A program made the translations under genes and the position numbers. This document shows positions 8,482-18,170 of a stretch of 59,377 nucleotides of DNA, piece by piece (the first letter of the stretch is position 1; each line of letters opens with the position of its first letter). The DNA comes from Akkermansia muciniphila (GTDB taxonomy: Bacteria > Verrucomicrobiota > Verrucomicrobiia > Verrucomicrobiales > Akkermansiaceae). Below the pieces are notes generated by a model, which saw only the letters and a program-made list of their open reading frames with translations, did no database searches and had not been told where the DNA came from. The stretch spans positions 1 through 59,377 of the forward strand of contig CAMDLP010000015.1 of assembly GCA_945901795.1 (NCBI GenBank). Direction: 5' to 3'.

Positions 8482-8559
8482 TGCACCACGGGGGTGGGTT
8501 GACAGATCCATTCTCCTCCCCCATGGTCCGCGCCCGGTCCGCTGGTTCCGCATTTTCCC

Positions 8560-9921
8560 ATGATATTCAAAAGTCTCTGTCGCCACGCCGGTATCGGCGC
8601 AAATTCCTATCTCCTTAAAACCAAGTCCGCCAAGGTCGTGCTGGACGCCGGGATGCACCCGAAACACGAAGGTTCCGAGGCGATCCCGCATTACGAGTTC
8701 CTCGAAGCTGGCACCGCGGACTCGATCATCATCACCCACTCCCATCTCGACCACGTCGGGACGCTGCCGGTTTTCCTCCAGGATCAGCCACAGGCAAAGG
8801 TTTTCCTCTCGCCCGAAACCGCCGAGCTCGCCTCCGCGATGCTCCACAACTCGGTCAACGTGATGCAGTCCAAGCGCATCGAGCACGGCATCGCCGAGTA
8901 TCCGCTGTTCGAACATCGCGAGCTCGACCAGATCGAAGAAGACTTCCAGACGCGCAACATCGAGCGCATGTTCGACCTCGATCCGGCCGGCACGATCCGC
9001 GCCACTTTCCATGACGCGGGCCACATCCTCGGCTCGGTCGGCGTGACGATCGAGGCGGAGGGAAAAAAGATTTTTTACACCGGCGACGTCAATTTCGAGC
9101 ACAGCACGCTGCAAAAAGGCGCGATGTTCCCGGAAACCACCGTGGACGCGCTGATCGTCGAGACGACTCGCGGCGAGCAGGCGCGCGACCCGAAATACGA
9201 CCGCCCGACCGAGGAGGATGAATTCGCCGCCGCCATCAAGGGCGTCATCGAGCGCAAGGGCTCGGTCCTCATCCCGGTCTTCGCGATGGGCAAAACCCAG
9301 GAGGTCCTCGGCATGTTGCACCGCTTCAAAAAGGAGGGACTCATCCCGAAGCACACGCCGGTTTACATCGGCGGCCTGAGCACGAAAATGACCCAGGTTT
9401 ACGACCGCTTCAGCACCACCTCGCGCCGCCATCTGCCGAATTTCCGCTTCCTCAAGGACATGGAACTCGAAGCCGGCAGCAAGAAGCGCAAAGGCCCGAT
9501 CCCCTTCCACCCCGGCTGCATTTACGCGCTTTCCAGCGGCATGATGTCCGAGAAAACCGTCTCCAACACCTTTGCCCGCCAGGGAGTTTTGGAAAACGCC
9601 AAGCACGGTTTATTCTTCGTCGGCTACGCGGACCCCGAGACGCCCGGCGGCAAAATCCGCCTCGCCAAGCACGGCGACCTCGTCGAGCTCGACCCCGCGC
9701 ACCCTGCCGTCCCGCTCAACTGCGAGATGCGGATCTTCGACTTCAGCGGCCACTCCACCCGCGACGCGATCCTTGATTACATCATCAAGGTCGCCCCGAA
9801 AAAAGCCTTCCTCGTCCACGGCGACGACGGTGCGGTCGCCTGGTTCAGCCAGGAAATCAAACGCCGCCTGCCCAACACCGAGGTCATCGTCCCCGAACCC
9901 GGCGTCGAATACGAAATCTAA
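8560..9921 (+). CDS. Metallo-beta-lactamase/beta-CASP fold RNase-like protein
   Basis: The 453-residue protein matches the CPSF73-like branch of the beta-CASP family, which are zinc-dependent RNA endo/exonucleases. The zinc motif THSHLDHVG (about 59-67), GHILGS, TGDVN, the beta-CASP motif region LIPVFAMGKTQEVL, SSGMMS and the C-terminal metal-binding FSGHSTRDAI and LVHGDDGA are all present in order. Length is standard. It may process or degrade RNA in the cytoplasm. The next gene starts 12 nt after its stop and could be co-transcribed. Confidence 0.88.
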   Translation: MIFKSLCRHAGIGANSYLLKTKSAKVVLDAGMHPKHEGSEAIPHYEFLEAGTADSIIITHSHLDHVGTLPVFLQDQPQAKVFLSPETAELASAMLHNSVNVMQSKRIEHGIAEYPLFEHRELDQIEEDFQTRNIERMFDLDPAGTIRATFHDAGHILGSVGVTIEAEGKKIFYTGDVNFEHSTLQKGAMFPETTVDALIVETTRGEQARDPKYDRPTEEDEFAAAIKGVIERKGSVLIPVFAMGKTQEVLGMLHRFKKEGLIPKHTPVYIGGLSTKMTQVYDRFSTTSRRHLPNFRFLKDMELEAGSKKRKGPIPFHPGCIYALSSGMMSEKTVSNTFARQGVLENAKHGLFFVGYADPETPGGKIRLAKHGDLVELDPAHPAVPLNCEMRIFDFSGHSTRDAILDYIIKVAPKKAFLVHGDDGAVAWFSQEIKRRLPNTEVIVPEPGVEYEI

Positions 9922-9933
9922 TTCCCAGCCATC

Positions 9934-10860
9934 ATGTCAGACACCCTCACACTCCTGTCCAAGGTCCTTCCGCAACTTGCCATCATCGCCGTCCTTTGCG
10001 GTTTCATCGGCTGGTCGCTGCGTGGCCGCCCTGCGAAAGCGGCTCCCGCCCGAATCCTGCCCACCGCCGACAAAGGCCAGCAAGACCGCGCGAAAAACCT
10101 CGAGGCCGCCCTCGAAAAATCCAAGGCCGCCCACAAGTCCCTAAAGGCCGAGCTGGAAAACCTCCAGTCCGCCTCCGTTTCCAAGGCGAACTTCGAGAAG
10201 ACCACCGCCGAGCTCGCCGCCGCGCGCAGTGCTCTCGACACCGAAACCAAGCGCGTTTCCACCCTCGAGACCGACCTCAAAAAAGCCCAGGACACCGTCA
10301 AGCTGCTCAATGCCCGTCTCAACGACGGTGAAAAAGCCCAGAAGGACCGCAGTTTCGCCCTCGAAAACGAGCTTTCGAAAACCCGCGAGCAACTCGCCGT
10401 TCTCCAAAACCGCCCCGACGACAGCGCCGAGCTTCACGCCGAGATCGAGCGACTCCGCGAGTCCGTCGCCGTTTCCAGCCGCTTCGCTGGTGAAGTGAGA
10501 AAGCGCGAGGCCGCCGCCATCGAGGCGCTTGAAAAAGCCGAGGCCAAGCTCGCCGATCTCAGCGATCCATCCCGCCCGGCCGCCGTTTCCAAGAAACTCA
10601 GCCCCGTCGTCGAGTCCGACCGCATCGCCGCCGCCAAAGCCGAGGTCATCCGCCTCGTCGAGATGAACAAGCAGAAGGAAGCCGCCACAGTCGTCGCCGC
10701 CGTGGAAGAACCCACTGTCATCGTCGAGGAAATCCTCGTCATCGAGGAAGAAGTTCTTATCGTTGAAGAAGCCCCCCTCACCCACGAAGAGGTTCCCGCC
10801 GCCGACGAAGCCTCGACGGCCAAGAAAACGCCACCTACCGAGCCCTTCCCGCTCCACTAA
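9934..10860 (+). CDS. Membrane-anchored coiled-coil protein of unknown function
   Basis: The 308-residue product has one N-terminal membrane helix (about 8-27: LPQLAIIAVLCGFIGW) followed by RGR. A long Ala/Glu/Lys-rich coiled coil covers about 45-200. The C-terminal part (about 235-295) is very acidic, with imperfect repeats around VEE, VIEEE and VEEAP. No enzymatic motif is visible. It most likely projects from the inner membrane as a rod-like scaffold. It follows the beta-CASP gene closely; a link in function is not shown. Confidence 0.7.
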   Translation: MSDTLTLLSKVLPQLAIIAVLCGFIGWSLRGRPAKAAPARILPTADKGQQDRAKNLEAALEKSKAAHKSLKAELENLQSASVSKANFEKTTAELAAARSALDTETKRVSTLETDLKKAQDTVKLLNARLNDGEKAQKDRSFALENELSKTREQLAVLQNRPDDSAELHAEIERLRESVAVSSRFAGEVRKREAAAIEALEKAEAKLADLSDPSRPAAVSKKLSPVVESDRIAAAKAEVIRLVEMNKQKEAATVVAAVEEPTVIVEEILVIEEEVLIVEEAPLTHEEVPAADEASTAKKTPPTEPFPLH

Positions 10861-10895
10861 TTCCAGCCCTTTGATCCGCCGCGTTCACGCACCGC

Positions 10896-11357
10896 TCAAA
10901 GCGTGCCGAACCGCTGCACCAGCGTTTGCTTCCGGAACTCGAAGATCATCTTCAGTTTCGCCCGGACGAAGAGCGCGTGGGTGATGGCCCCGAACGGCCC
11001 GCAGCCGAGTCCGTAATGCACGAGATCCCGCATCAGCACGCCGCCGGGGATTTCCTCGAAACTGTGGCGGTGGTGCCAGAATTTATATGGCCCGAACCGC
11101 TGCTCATCGACGAAGGATTTCCCCTCGTCCACAGCCTTGATTTCCGTGACCCACGGCACCCAGACGCCGGGCAGGATTTTCACTTTGTAGGTGATGATCT
11201 GGCCTTCATACATCTTCTCGCCGGGCAGGCTGACGATCTTGAAACCGAGGGCGTCGGGCGTGATTTCGTCGAGATTCCGCGGCGATGAGAAAAACTCCCA
11301 AGCGGCGTCGAGCGAGATGGGTAGGCGTTGTTCTTGTGCGAGCGTGTGAAGGGTCAT
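10896..11357 (-). CDS. SRPBCC-family (START-like) protein
   Basis: This 153-residue product (ATG 11357) has the helix-grip fold pattern of SRPBCC proteins. It starts LAQEQRLPISLDAAWEFFSSP, continues IVSLPGEKMYEGQIITYKV, and has the conserved VDEQRFGPYKFWHHRHSFEE and MRDLVHYGLG blocks. Close relatives are annotated as ligand-binding or cyclase/dehydrase-like proteins; substrates are unknown. The frame is open 48 codons further upstream, but that part overlaps the divergent metalloprotease gene and is not family-like. Confidence 0.8.
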   Translation of the reverse strand: MTLHTLAQEQRLPISLDAAWEFFSSPRNLDEITPDALGFKIVSLPGEKMYEGQIITYKVKILPGVWVPWVTEIKAVDEGKSFVDEQRFGPYKFWHHRHSFEEIPGGVLMRDLVHYGLGCGPFGAITHALFVRAKLKMIFEFRKQTLVQRFGTL

Positions 11358-11452
11358 GGCTGCGCCAAGTTGGCGTGGGTGGCCGGCGGCGCAAGGCAGG
11401 GATTTTCGCAAGTTCCTTGTGCCGGGCAGATGAAGCGGGTAATTCATCCGCC

Positions 11453-11818
11453 ATGGATTTTGAAACACTGAGCGCATGGGCGGACGAGGAATTGAAGGCA
11501 CTGGTGAAAATCCTGCCGCAGGACATCCAGGACGCGGCGGAAAAAGTGGCCATCGCCTTCGAGGAAAAACCCGGTCAGGGCGCGTATGACGAGGAGCTCG
11601 ACGGCGACGAACTCGGGCTGTTCGAAGGCCCGTCCGCGATGGACGAAGCGGGCCTGGAAGAACTCCCGCGCATCCGGCTGTTTCTCGTAAACCTGTGGGA
11701 ATGGACCGGCGAGGAAGAGCACGACTACCGCGACGAGGTGGGCACCACCTTCCTCCACGAGCTCGGCCATTACCTCGGCTGGGACGAGGAGGAAGTCGCG
11801 GAGCGCGGGCTGGAATGA
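11453..11818 (+). CDS. Small zincin-like metallopeptidase
   Basis: A 121-residue acidic protein carrying the zincin motif HELGHYLGWDEEEV near its C-terminus, with both zinc histidines and the catalytic glutamate. It matches the short metallopeptidase family formerly called DUF1025, found in many bacteria. No signal peptide is visible, so it is probably cytoplasmic. It is divergent from the SRPBCC gene. Substrate and role are unknown. Confidence 0.85.
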   Translation: MDFETLSAWADEELKALVKILPQDIQDAAEKVAIAFEEKPGQGAYDEELDGDELGLFEGPSAMDEAGLEELPRIRLFLVNLWEWTGEEEHDYRDEVGTTFLHELGHYLGWDEEEVAERGLE

Positions 11819-11895
11819 ATGTGTTCCGGCTGTCTCAGTCGGGTTCTCCCTGAAAACGGATCGCGTCGCATCAAGGGAGAGGAACAGGGATGCTC

Positions 11896-12984
11896 TCACG
11901 ACGTCGTCCGCGCGCGCTTCTCGGCTTTCAACATTCCGCAGCCGGCCGCCACGTCGATGCCGCGGCGCTGGCGGAAGGTGCAGGGGAAACCGCCGGCGAT
12001 CAGGATTTTCTGGAACTCGTGGCCGGACTCGCTTTGTGTTCCCTCGAAGCCGCCGGTGGGATTGAGCGGGATCAGATTGATGTGCGCGTCGATCCCACGC
12101 AGCAGTTCGACCAGGCGCAGGGCGGTCTCGGGCGAATCGTTTTTTCCGGCGATCAAGGTCCATTCGAAGAAGATCCGCTTGCCAGTGATCTCGCCGTATT
12201 TCCGGCAGGCGTCGATCAGCATCGCCAGCGACCAGCGCTTGCTGGCGGGCACCAGCGCCGCGCGCTCTTCCTCCGTCGAGCCGTGCAGACTAACAGCCAG
12301 GCGGTAGGGCCGCTGCTCCTCGGCTAACCGGAGGATGCTCGGGACCACTCCCACCGTGCTGATCGAGATTTTCGTCGGACCGATGCCGGGGCCGCGCACG
12401 TCGGAAATGGTTTCCAGCGCGAGCATCACCGAGTCGTAATTGTGCAGCGGCTCACCCATGCCCATCAGCACCATGTTGCGCAGCCGTTTTTTCGGATCGA
12501 TGGATTTCAAAACCCGTCGGGCGTGCAGCACTTGCGCCACGATTTCCCCCGGCCGCAGATGACGGACGAAGCCCATCTGTCCCGTCGCGCAGAAAACACA
12601 ACCCATCGCACAACCCGCCTGCGTGCTCACGCAAACGGTCTGGCGGCCTTCGTAGCCCATCAGCACGGTTTCGATCGTCTGGCCGTCGCGCAGGCGCAGG
12701 AGAAACTTGCGGGTCAGCCCGTCGGAGCTGTGGATTTCACCGACGACCTCGGGCGCATCGAGGAAAAACGCCATTCCCTCGCCCACGGATTTCTCCACCC
12801 AGCGCTTGAGTGGCGGCAAGAACGCCCGCTCTGCCAGATCCAGCTCGCCCTCGCCATGAATGACCCGCCACAGCACCTTGGCGTGGTGCAGGATCACGCC
12901 GTCCGCCGCCAGCACGGCCACGAGCTCGGAAAATCCGAGGTCGTGCAAAGAGCGTGTAGGTGGGGAACTCACGGCCGAATGCAA
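11896..12984 (-). CDS. rlmN: Dual-specificity RNA methyltransferase RlmN
   Basis: RlmN methylates C2 of A2503 in 23S rRNA and A37 of some tRNAs by radical SAM chemistry. The 362-residue protein has the 4Fe-4S motif CAMGCVFC (C125, C129, C132), the GEIVAQVL and MGMGEPLHNYD motifs, and C118 plus the C-terminal DVAAGCGML cysteine for the thiyl mechanism. The frame begins with TTG at 12984; a GTG at 12972 preceded by GCAGGG is an equally good start. Confidence 0.95.
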   Translation of the reverse strand: MHSAVSSPPTRSLHDLGFSELVAVLAADGVILHHAKVLWRVIHGEGELDLAERAFLPPLKRWVEKSVGEGMAFFLDAPEVVGEIHSSDGLTRKFLLRLRDGQTIETVLMGYEGRQTVCVSTQAGCAMGCVFCATGQMGFVRHLRPGEIVAQVLHARRVLKSIDPKKRLRNMVLMGMGEPLHNYDSVMLALETISDVRGPGIGPTKISISTVGVVPSILRLAEEQRPYRLAVSLHGSTEEERAALVPASKRWSLAMLIDACRKYGEITGKRIFFEWTLIAGKNDSPETALRLVELLRGIDAHINLIPLNPTGGFEGTQSESGHEFQKILIAGGFPCTFRQRRGIDVAAGCGMLKAEKRARTTS

Positions 12985-13015
12985 CCCTGCGGGCGATGGC
13001 GATCAAGCGCGATTT

Positions 13016-13200
13016 TTAGATCAGCGTTCCCAATCGGTGATCTTGGTCACGGTTCCGGTGGCAAGGCCGAGACTGTGGCTTTGGCATCGCCATAAAGCAT
13101 GCGGGTGTTCTCCCTGAAGAAGAGCGCGTTCTCAAGCCCGGAAATGCCGGCGCCCTGCGGTGCCTGCGACCGGGATTTTGTGGGGCTTGAGGGATTTGCG
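13016..13200 (-). pseudogene. Relic of NAD(P) transhydrogenase beta subunit C-terminus
   Basis: In the gap downstream of the glycyl-tRNA synthetase gene, the minus strand encodes GAGISGLENALFFRENTRML then YGDAKATV. This resembles the very end of PntB, which has [24 protein letters not shown] in E. coli. After that the frame shifts and ends GTVTKITDWER. No transhydrogenase gene surrounds it, so it would be a decayed tail left after deletion. The match is short and judged from memory of the family. Confidence 0.45.
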
Positions 13201-13283
13201 GAAGGGAGTCGCTTGAAGGGTGATTCACCAATCCCGCGATCATCATCGAGCTCCTGCGGCGAGGCCCAAATAACAGGTCGCCA

Positions 13284-14903
<1,620 letters not shown>

Positions 14904-14994
14904 AAATTGAAAGGTTCGGGCGCGAAGGGAAGCAGGCGCGGCGGCGGGCGGCAAGACGGGATTGCGTTCCCTTTCCGGATGGGGAAAATGCCGC

Positions 14995-15543
14995 ATGACC
15001 CGCTGCCCGTGGCTTCCACTCCAACATCCGCTCTACGTTGATTACCACGACACCGAGTGGGGCGTGCCCTCACGCGATCCTCGGTATTTGTTCGAGTGCA
15101 TCTGCCTTGAAGGCGCGCAGGCCGGCCTCTCGTGGTGGACGGTGCTCCAGAAACGCGAGCGCTACCGCCAAGTTTTCCACAACTTCGAGCCGGAAAAAGT
15201 CGCCTCGATGACCGATGCCGAACTCGAACATCTCGTCCTCGATCCCGGCATCATCCGCCACCGTGGGAAGATTTTCTCCGTCCGCCAGAACGCCCGCGCC
15301 TGGCTGGAACTCAGCGATCCCGTGGAATGGCTGTGGAGTTTCACCGGCGGGAAAACCATCGTGAACCACCACAAGACCCTGGCCGATTTCCCTGCCAAGA
15401 CACCCGAGTCCGACGCGCTTTCCAAGGCCCTGAGGAAGGCCGGGTTCAACTTCGTCGGCTCGACCACGATGTATGCGCTGATGCAAGCCGTCGGCATGGT
15501 GAACGACCACACCATCGACTGCTGCCGGAGAAACGTGGTTTGA
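14995..15543 (+). CDS. tag: DNA-3-methyladenine glycosylase I
   Basis: Tag excises 3-methyladenine from alkylated DNA in base-excision repair. The 182-residue product starts MTRCPWLPLQ, with the zinc ligands C4 and H18 and the C-terminal pair in NDHTIDCC. The catalytic-pocket region HDTEWGVPSRDPRYLFECICLEG and the helix-hairpin-helix GLSWWTVLQKRE are clear. The start is 92 nt from the divergent glycyl-tRNA synthetase start, so both promoters share this gap. Confidence 0.94.
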   Translation: MTRCPWLPLQHPLYVDYHDTEWGVPSRDPRYLFECICLEGAQAGLSWWTVLQKRERYRQVFHNFEPEKVASMTDAELEHLVLDPGIIRHRGKIFSVRQNARAWLELSDPVEWLWSFTGGKTIVNHHKTLADFPAKTPESDALSKALRKAGFNFVGSTTMYALMQAVGMVNDHTIDCCRRNVV

Positions 15544-15546
15544 GCG

Positions 15547-16059
15547 TCACGCGCGCTCCAGATAGATCCGCGAGCCGCGCACGTATTTTTCCGCCCAGCC
15601 TTTGATCTTCGCCTGCTCGTCGAGCGAAAGCATCCTAACCACCTTCGCCGGCGAGCCCAGAACCAGCGAGCCCGGCGGAATGATCGTCCCGCCCGTGACC
15701 AGCGCGCCCGCCCCGATGATCGAGCGCTCGCCGATCACCGCGCCGTCGAGCACGATCGAACCCATGCCGACGAGCACCTCGTCCTTCACCGTGCAGGCAT
15801 GCAGGATCGCCGAGTGGCCCACCGTCACCAGCTCGCCGACATAACAGCCGTAATCGTCCGCCAGATGGATCACCGCGTTGTCCTGCACGTTCGACCGCGG
15901 ACCGATCACGATCTCGTTGATGTCGCCGCGCAAGGTCGTGTTATACCAAACACTCGTCTCCTCGTGCAGCGTCACCCGCCCGATCACGTCCGCGCTCGCG
16001 GCGATGAACGCGCTTTCATGAATGCTTGGCGAAAACCCGGCGATTGTCTCGATGGCCAT
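15547..16059 (-). CDS. Gamma-carbonic anhydrase family protein
   Basis: A 170-residue left-handed beta-helix protein of the gamma-class carbonic anhydrase/YrdA group. Hexapeptide repeats run from about residue 20 to 140 (for example RVTLHEETSVWYNTTLRGD, MGSIVLDGAVIGERSIIGAG). Candidate zinc histidines lie in VIHLADD and VGHSAILHAC. Many such proteins bind metal without proven carbonic anhydrase activity. It is the last gene of a three-gene minus-strand unit after the DegP-like protease and folK, starting 8 nt after folK. Confidence 0.88.
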   Translation of the reverse strand: MAIETIAGFSPSIHESAFIAASADVIGRVTLHEETSVWYNTTLRGDINEIVIGPRSNVQDNAVIHLADDYGCYVGELVTVGHSAILHACTVKDEVLVGMGSIVLDGAVIGERSIIGAGALVTGGTIIPPGSLVLGSPAKVVRMLSLDEQAKIKGWAEKYVRGSRIYLERA

Positions 16060-16067
16060 GAGGAAAA

Positions 16068-16589
16068 CTAGAGCGGTGAATCCCGGATCGCAAGCGCGAC
16101 GAGCACCAGCGGCGGCTCGGTGGATTCCAAGCGGATCAGAAGCTCCGCAACGTTCGCGGCCTGTCCGGGCAGGGCCAGATCGGGACGGATTTCCGCCAGC
16201 GGTTGGAGCACGAAACGCCGCTCGCCGATCCGCGGGTGGGGCAGGACCAGCGCCTCGGTGTCGATCACCGCGTCACCGAAATACAGCAAATCGACATCGA
16301 TGACCCGCGGTGCGTTCCGCGCGGGGACGCCGATCCGGCCGAGCTTTCTTTCGATCGACTGGGTGATTTCCAACAACTCGAAAGGACCGCCCTCGAAGTC
16401 GATCTCGACGACGGAGTTATAGAAAAGCGGCGAGCCGGGCGGGCACCGCAGCGGCTCGGTTTGATAGATCGAAGCGGACAGGAACGGCTCGCCCGGCGTG
16501 GCGATTTCCAACAGGCAGTCGCGGGCCGCCTGGAGGTTCGCGAGACGGTCTCCGAGATTCGAGCCAAGGGCGATGCCGACGCGGGGCAT
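16068..16589 (-). CDS. folK: HPPK, folate pathway pyrophosphokinase
   Basis: FolK transfers pyrophosphate from ATP to 6-hydroxymethyl-7,8-dihydropterin, a step of folate synthesis. The 173-residue protein shows all family marks: GIALGSNLGDRLANLQAA at the N-terminus, the pterin/ATP loop RNAPRVIDVDLLYFGD and LVLPHPRIGERRFVL. No FolB or FolP partner domain is fused. It starts 3 nt after the stop of the upstream protease gene, so translation is probably coupled. Confidence 0.95.
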   Translation of the reverse strand: MPRVGIALGSNLGDRLANLQAARDCLLEIATPGEPFLSASIYQTEPLRCPPGSPLFYNSVVEIDFEGGPFELLEITQSIERKLGRIGVPARNAPRVIDVDLLYFGDAVIDTEALVLPHPRIGERRFVLQPLAEIRPDLALPGQAANVAELLIRLESTEPPLVLVALAIRDSPL

Positions 16590-16592
16590 GGC

Positions 16593-18053
16593 TCAGTCCA
16601 CGAGGTTTTCCAGGCGGGTGATGCCGTTTTCCCGCATCCGCTTGTCGGCATCCGCGACTTTGGCGGACGGGATCACGATGGGCCGATCGGCCCCGAAGAG
16701 CTCGATGACGAAAAACTCCGGAGTCTCCTTCGGGTGGAGAAGTTCGTGCACGTGGGCGAGGTCGCGGACTTCGGTGCCGTTGATCTTGTCCACTGCGAAG
16801 CCGGTGAAATTCGACAGCTGGCTGGTCACCGGATCACTCTCCACCCGCGTCAACACCACGATGTCCTTGTGTTTTTCAAACAGCCCTTTCGGCACGTAGT
16901 CGGTGTAGAGCCGGCGCACGGTGACGTCATCAAATTTGGAGGCGGCGAAGAGGTTGGTGTCTAATGGTTGGAAAACGAGGCCCGCGAAAACCGTGTAGCG
17001 CGGTTTTTTCTCGTAGGACACCGCGTACATCCTCGACCATTCCAGCGGCTTGAGGGTGATGTCCACATCGTTCACCGCACCGTCGCGGAGGCAGCGGACG
17101 GCGACTTTGTCGCCCGCGTATTTCCGCTCCACGATCTCGTTGAGGTTCACGTTCTCGCCGTCGATGGTGATCATGCCCGCGCTGTCCACCTGCTTGCCAT
17201 CCAGCGACATGAGGATGTCTCCGGGCTTGAGGAAGCCGTCGCTCGAGCTGGTGGGAATGACGTTGGTGATGAGCACTCCCTTGTCGTCGTTAGGCAGGCC
17301 GAGCGCCTTGCGCATCGCCGGGTTGAAGAGCGGGAACTCGCTGACTCCGAGGTCGGCGTAGGAATCATACTTGCCGTCTTCGATATCCTTGATGAAGCGC
17401 CGGACGACCGGGGTGGGAATGATGTAGCCGGTGTTGTCGGCCTGGCGGAGGCCTTGGAACGCGACGCCGACTACCTTGCCGTCCTGGACGCAGGGGCCGC
17501 CGGAGTTGCCCGGATTGATGGCGGCGTCGATCTGGATGATCAGGTGGGAATCCGCGCGAGAGTGTGAGTAGGGCTGGAAATCGATGCGGGAAACGACGCC
17601 ACGGGTGACGGACAGGCGCTCGCCGCCGACCGGGTAGCCGATCACGCGGACCTGGGATTCGAGGCTCGGGACATCGCCGAACTCGAAGGTGGGGAAGGAT
17701 TCCAAGTCCTTGAAATCGTCGATGGAGAGCAGGGCGAGATCGCAGTCGTGGGCGATGAACTCCACCTTGGCCGGATATTTCTTGGGGCTGCCGTAAACGG
17801 TGATGAGGATGCGGCGGGCGTTGGAAACGACGTGCGCGTTGGTGAGAATCTTGTTTTTTCCGATGAGGAATCCGGTGCCGATCCCGCCGCCGAAGCGTCC
17901 GGAATTCCACGGCGTCTGATAGTCCGGAACCTGGGTGGCGACCTCGATGCGGAGCACGGATTTATAGATATCCGAGGGCAGCGACGGGGTTTGCGCGACG
18001 AGTGCCGGAATTGCGAACAGCAGCAGGATGACGGAGGAGAGCAGACGGATCAT
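16593..18053 (-). CDS. DegP-like S1C serine protease with PDZ domain
   Basis: A 486-residue exported protease. A signal peptide covers residues 1-20 (LLFAIPALVAQ). The trypsin-like catalytic triad is visible as H74 (LTNAHVVSN), D105 (HDCDLALLS) and S184 (INPGNSGGP). A PDZ domain follows (about 250-345: GVLITNVIPTSSSDGFLKPGD). The last 130 residues form a further, less clear domain with a PDZ-like core. Such periplasmic proteases degrade or refold damaged envelope proteins. It is the first gene of the unit with folK and the gamma-carbonic anhydrase. Confidence 0.9.
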   Translation of the reverse strand: MIRLLSSVILLLFAIPALVAQTPSLPSDIYKSVLRIEVATQVPDYQTPWNSGRFGGGIGTGFLIGKNKILTNAHVVSNARRILITVYGSPKKYPAKVEFIAHDCDLALLSIDDFKDLESFPTFEFGDVPSLESQVRVIGYPVGGERLSVTRGVVSRIDFQPYSHSRADSHLIIQIDAAINPGNSGGPCVQDGKVVGVAFQGLRQADNTGYIIPTPVVRRFIKDIEDGKYDSYADLGVSEFPLFNPAMRKALGLPNDDKGVLITNVIPTSSSDGFLKPGDILMSLDGKQVDSAGMITIDGENVNLNEIVERKYAGDKVAVRCLRDGAVNDVDITLKPLEWSRMYAVSYEKKPRYTVFAGLVFQPLDTNLFAASKFDDVTVRRLYTDYVPKGLFEKHKDIVVLTRVESDPVTSQLSNFTGFAVDKINGTEVRDLAHVHELLHPKETPEFFVIELFGADRPIVIPSAKVADADKRMRENGITRLENLVD

Positions 18054-18170
18054 GGACTTGCGTCGGAGTTTACGGGCGCGGGAAGGAGCGGCAAATCAAA
18101 TCAGCAGCCTATTTCCCGAATGCGGTGATGAGGATTTTCATGGCAGGGCGTGGACGCGGGGGGATCTGGA

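Noticed and set aside
8041-9606. 521-codon minus-strand frame
   Set aside because: It is antisense to the well-supported beta-CASP gene and the glycosidase end, with no family motif.
18112-18141. MKILITAFGK mini-frame downstream of the GH5 gene
   Set aside because: Resembles the start of pyrrolidone-carboxylate peptidase but only nine or ten codons long; chance is likely.
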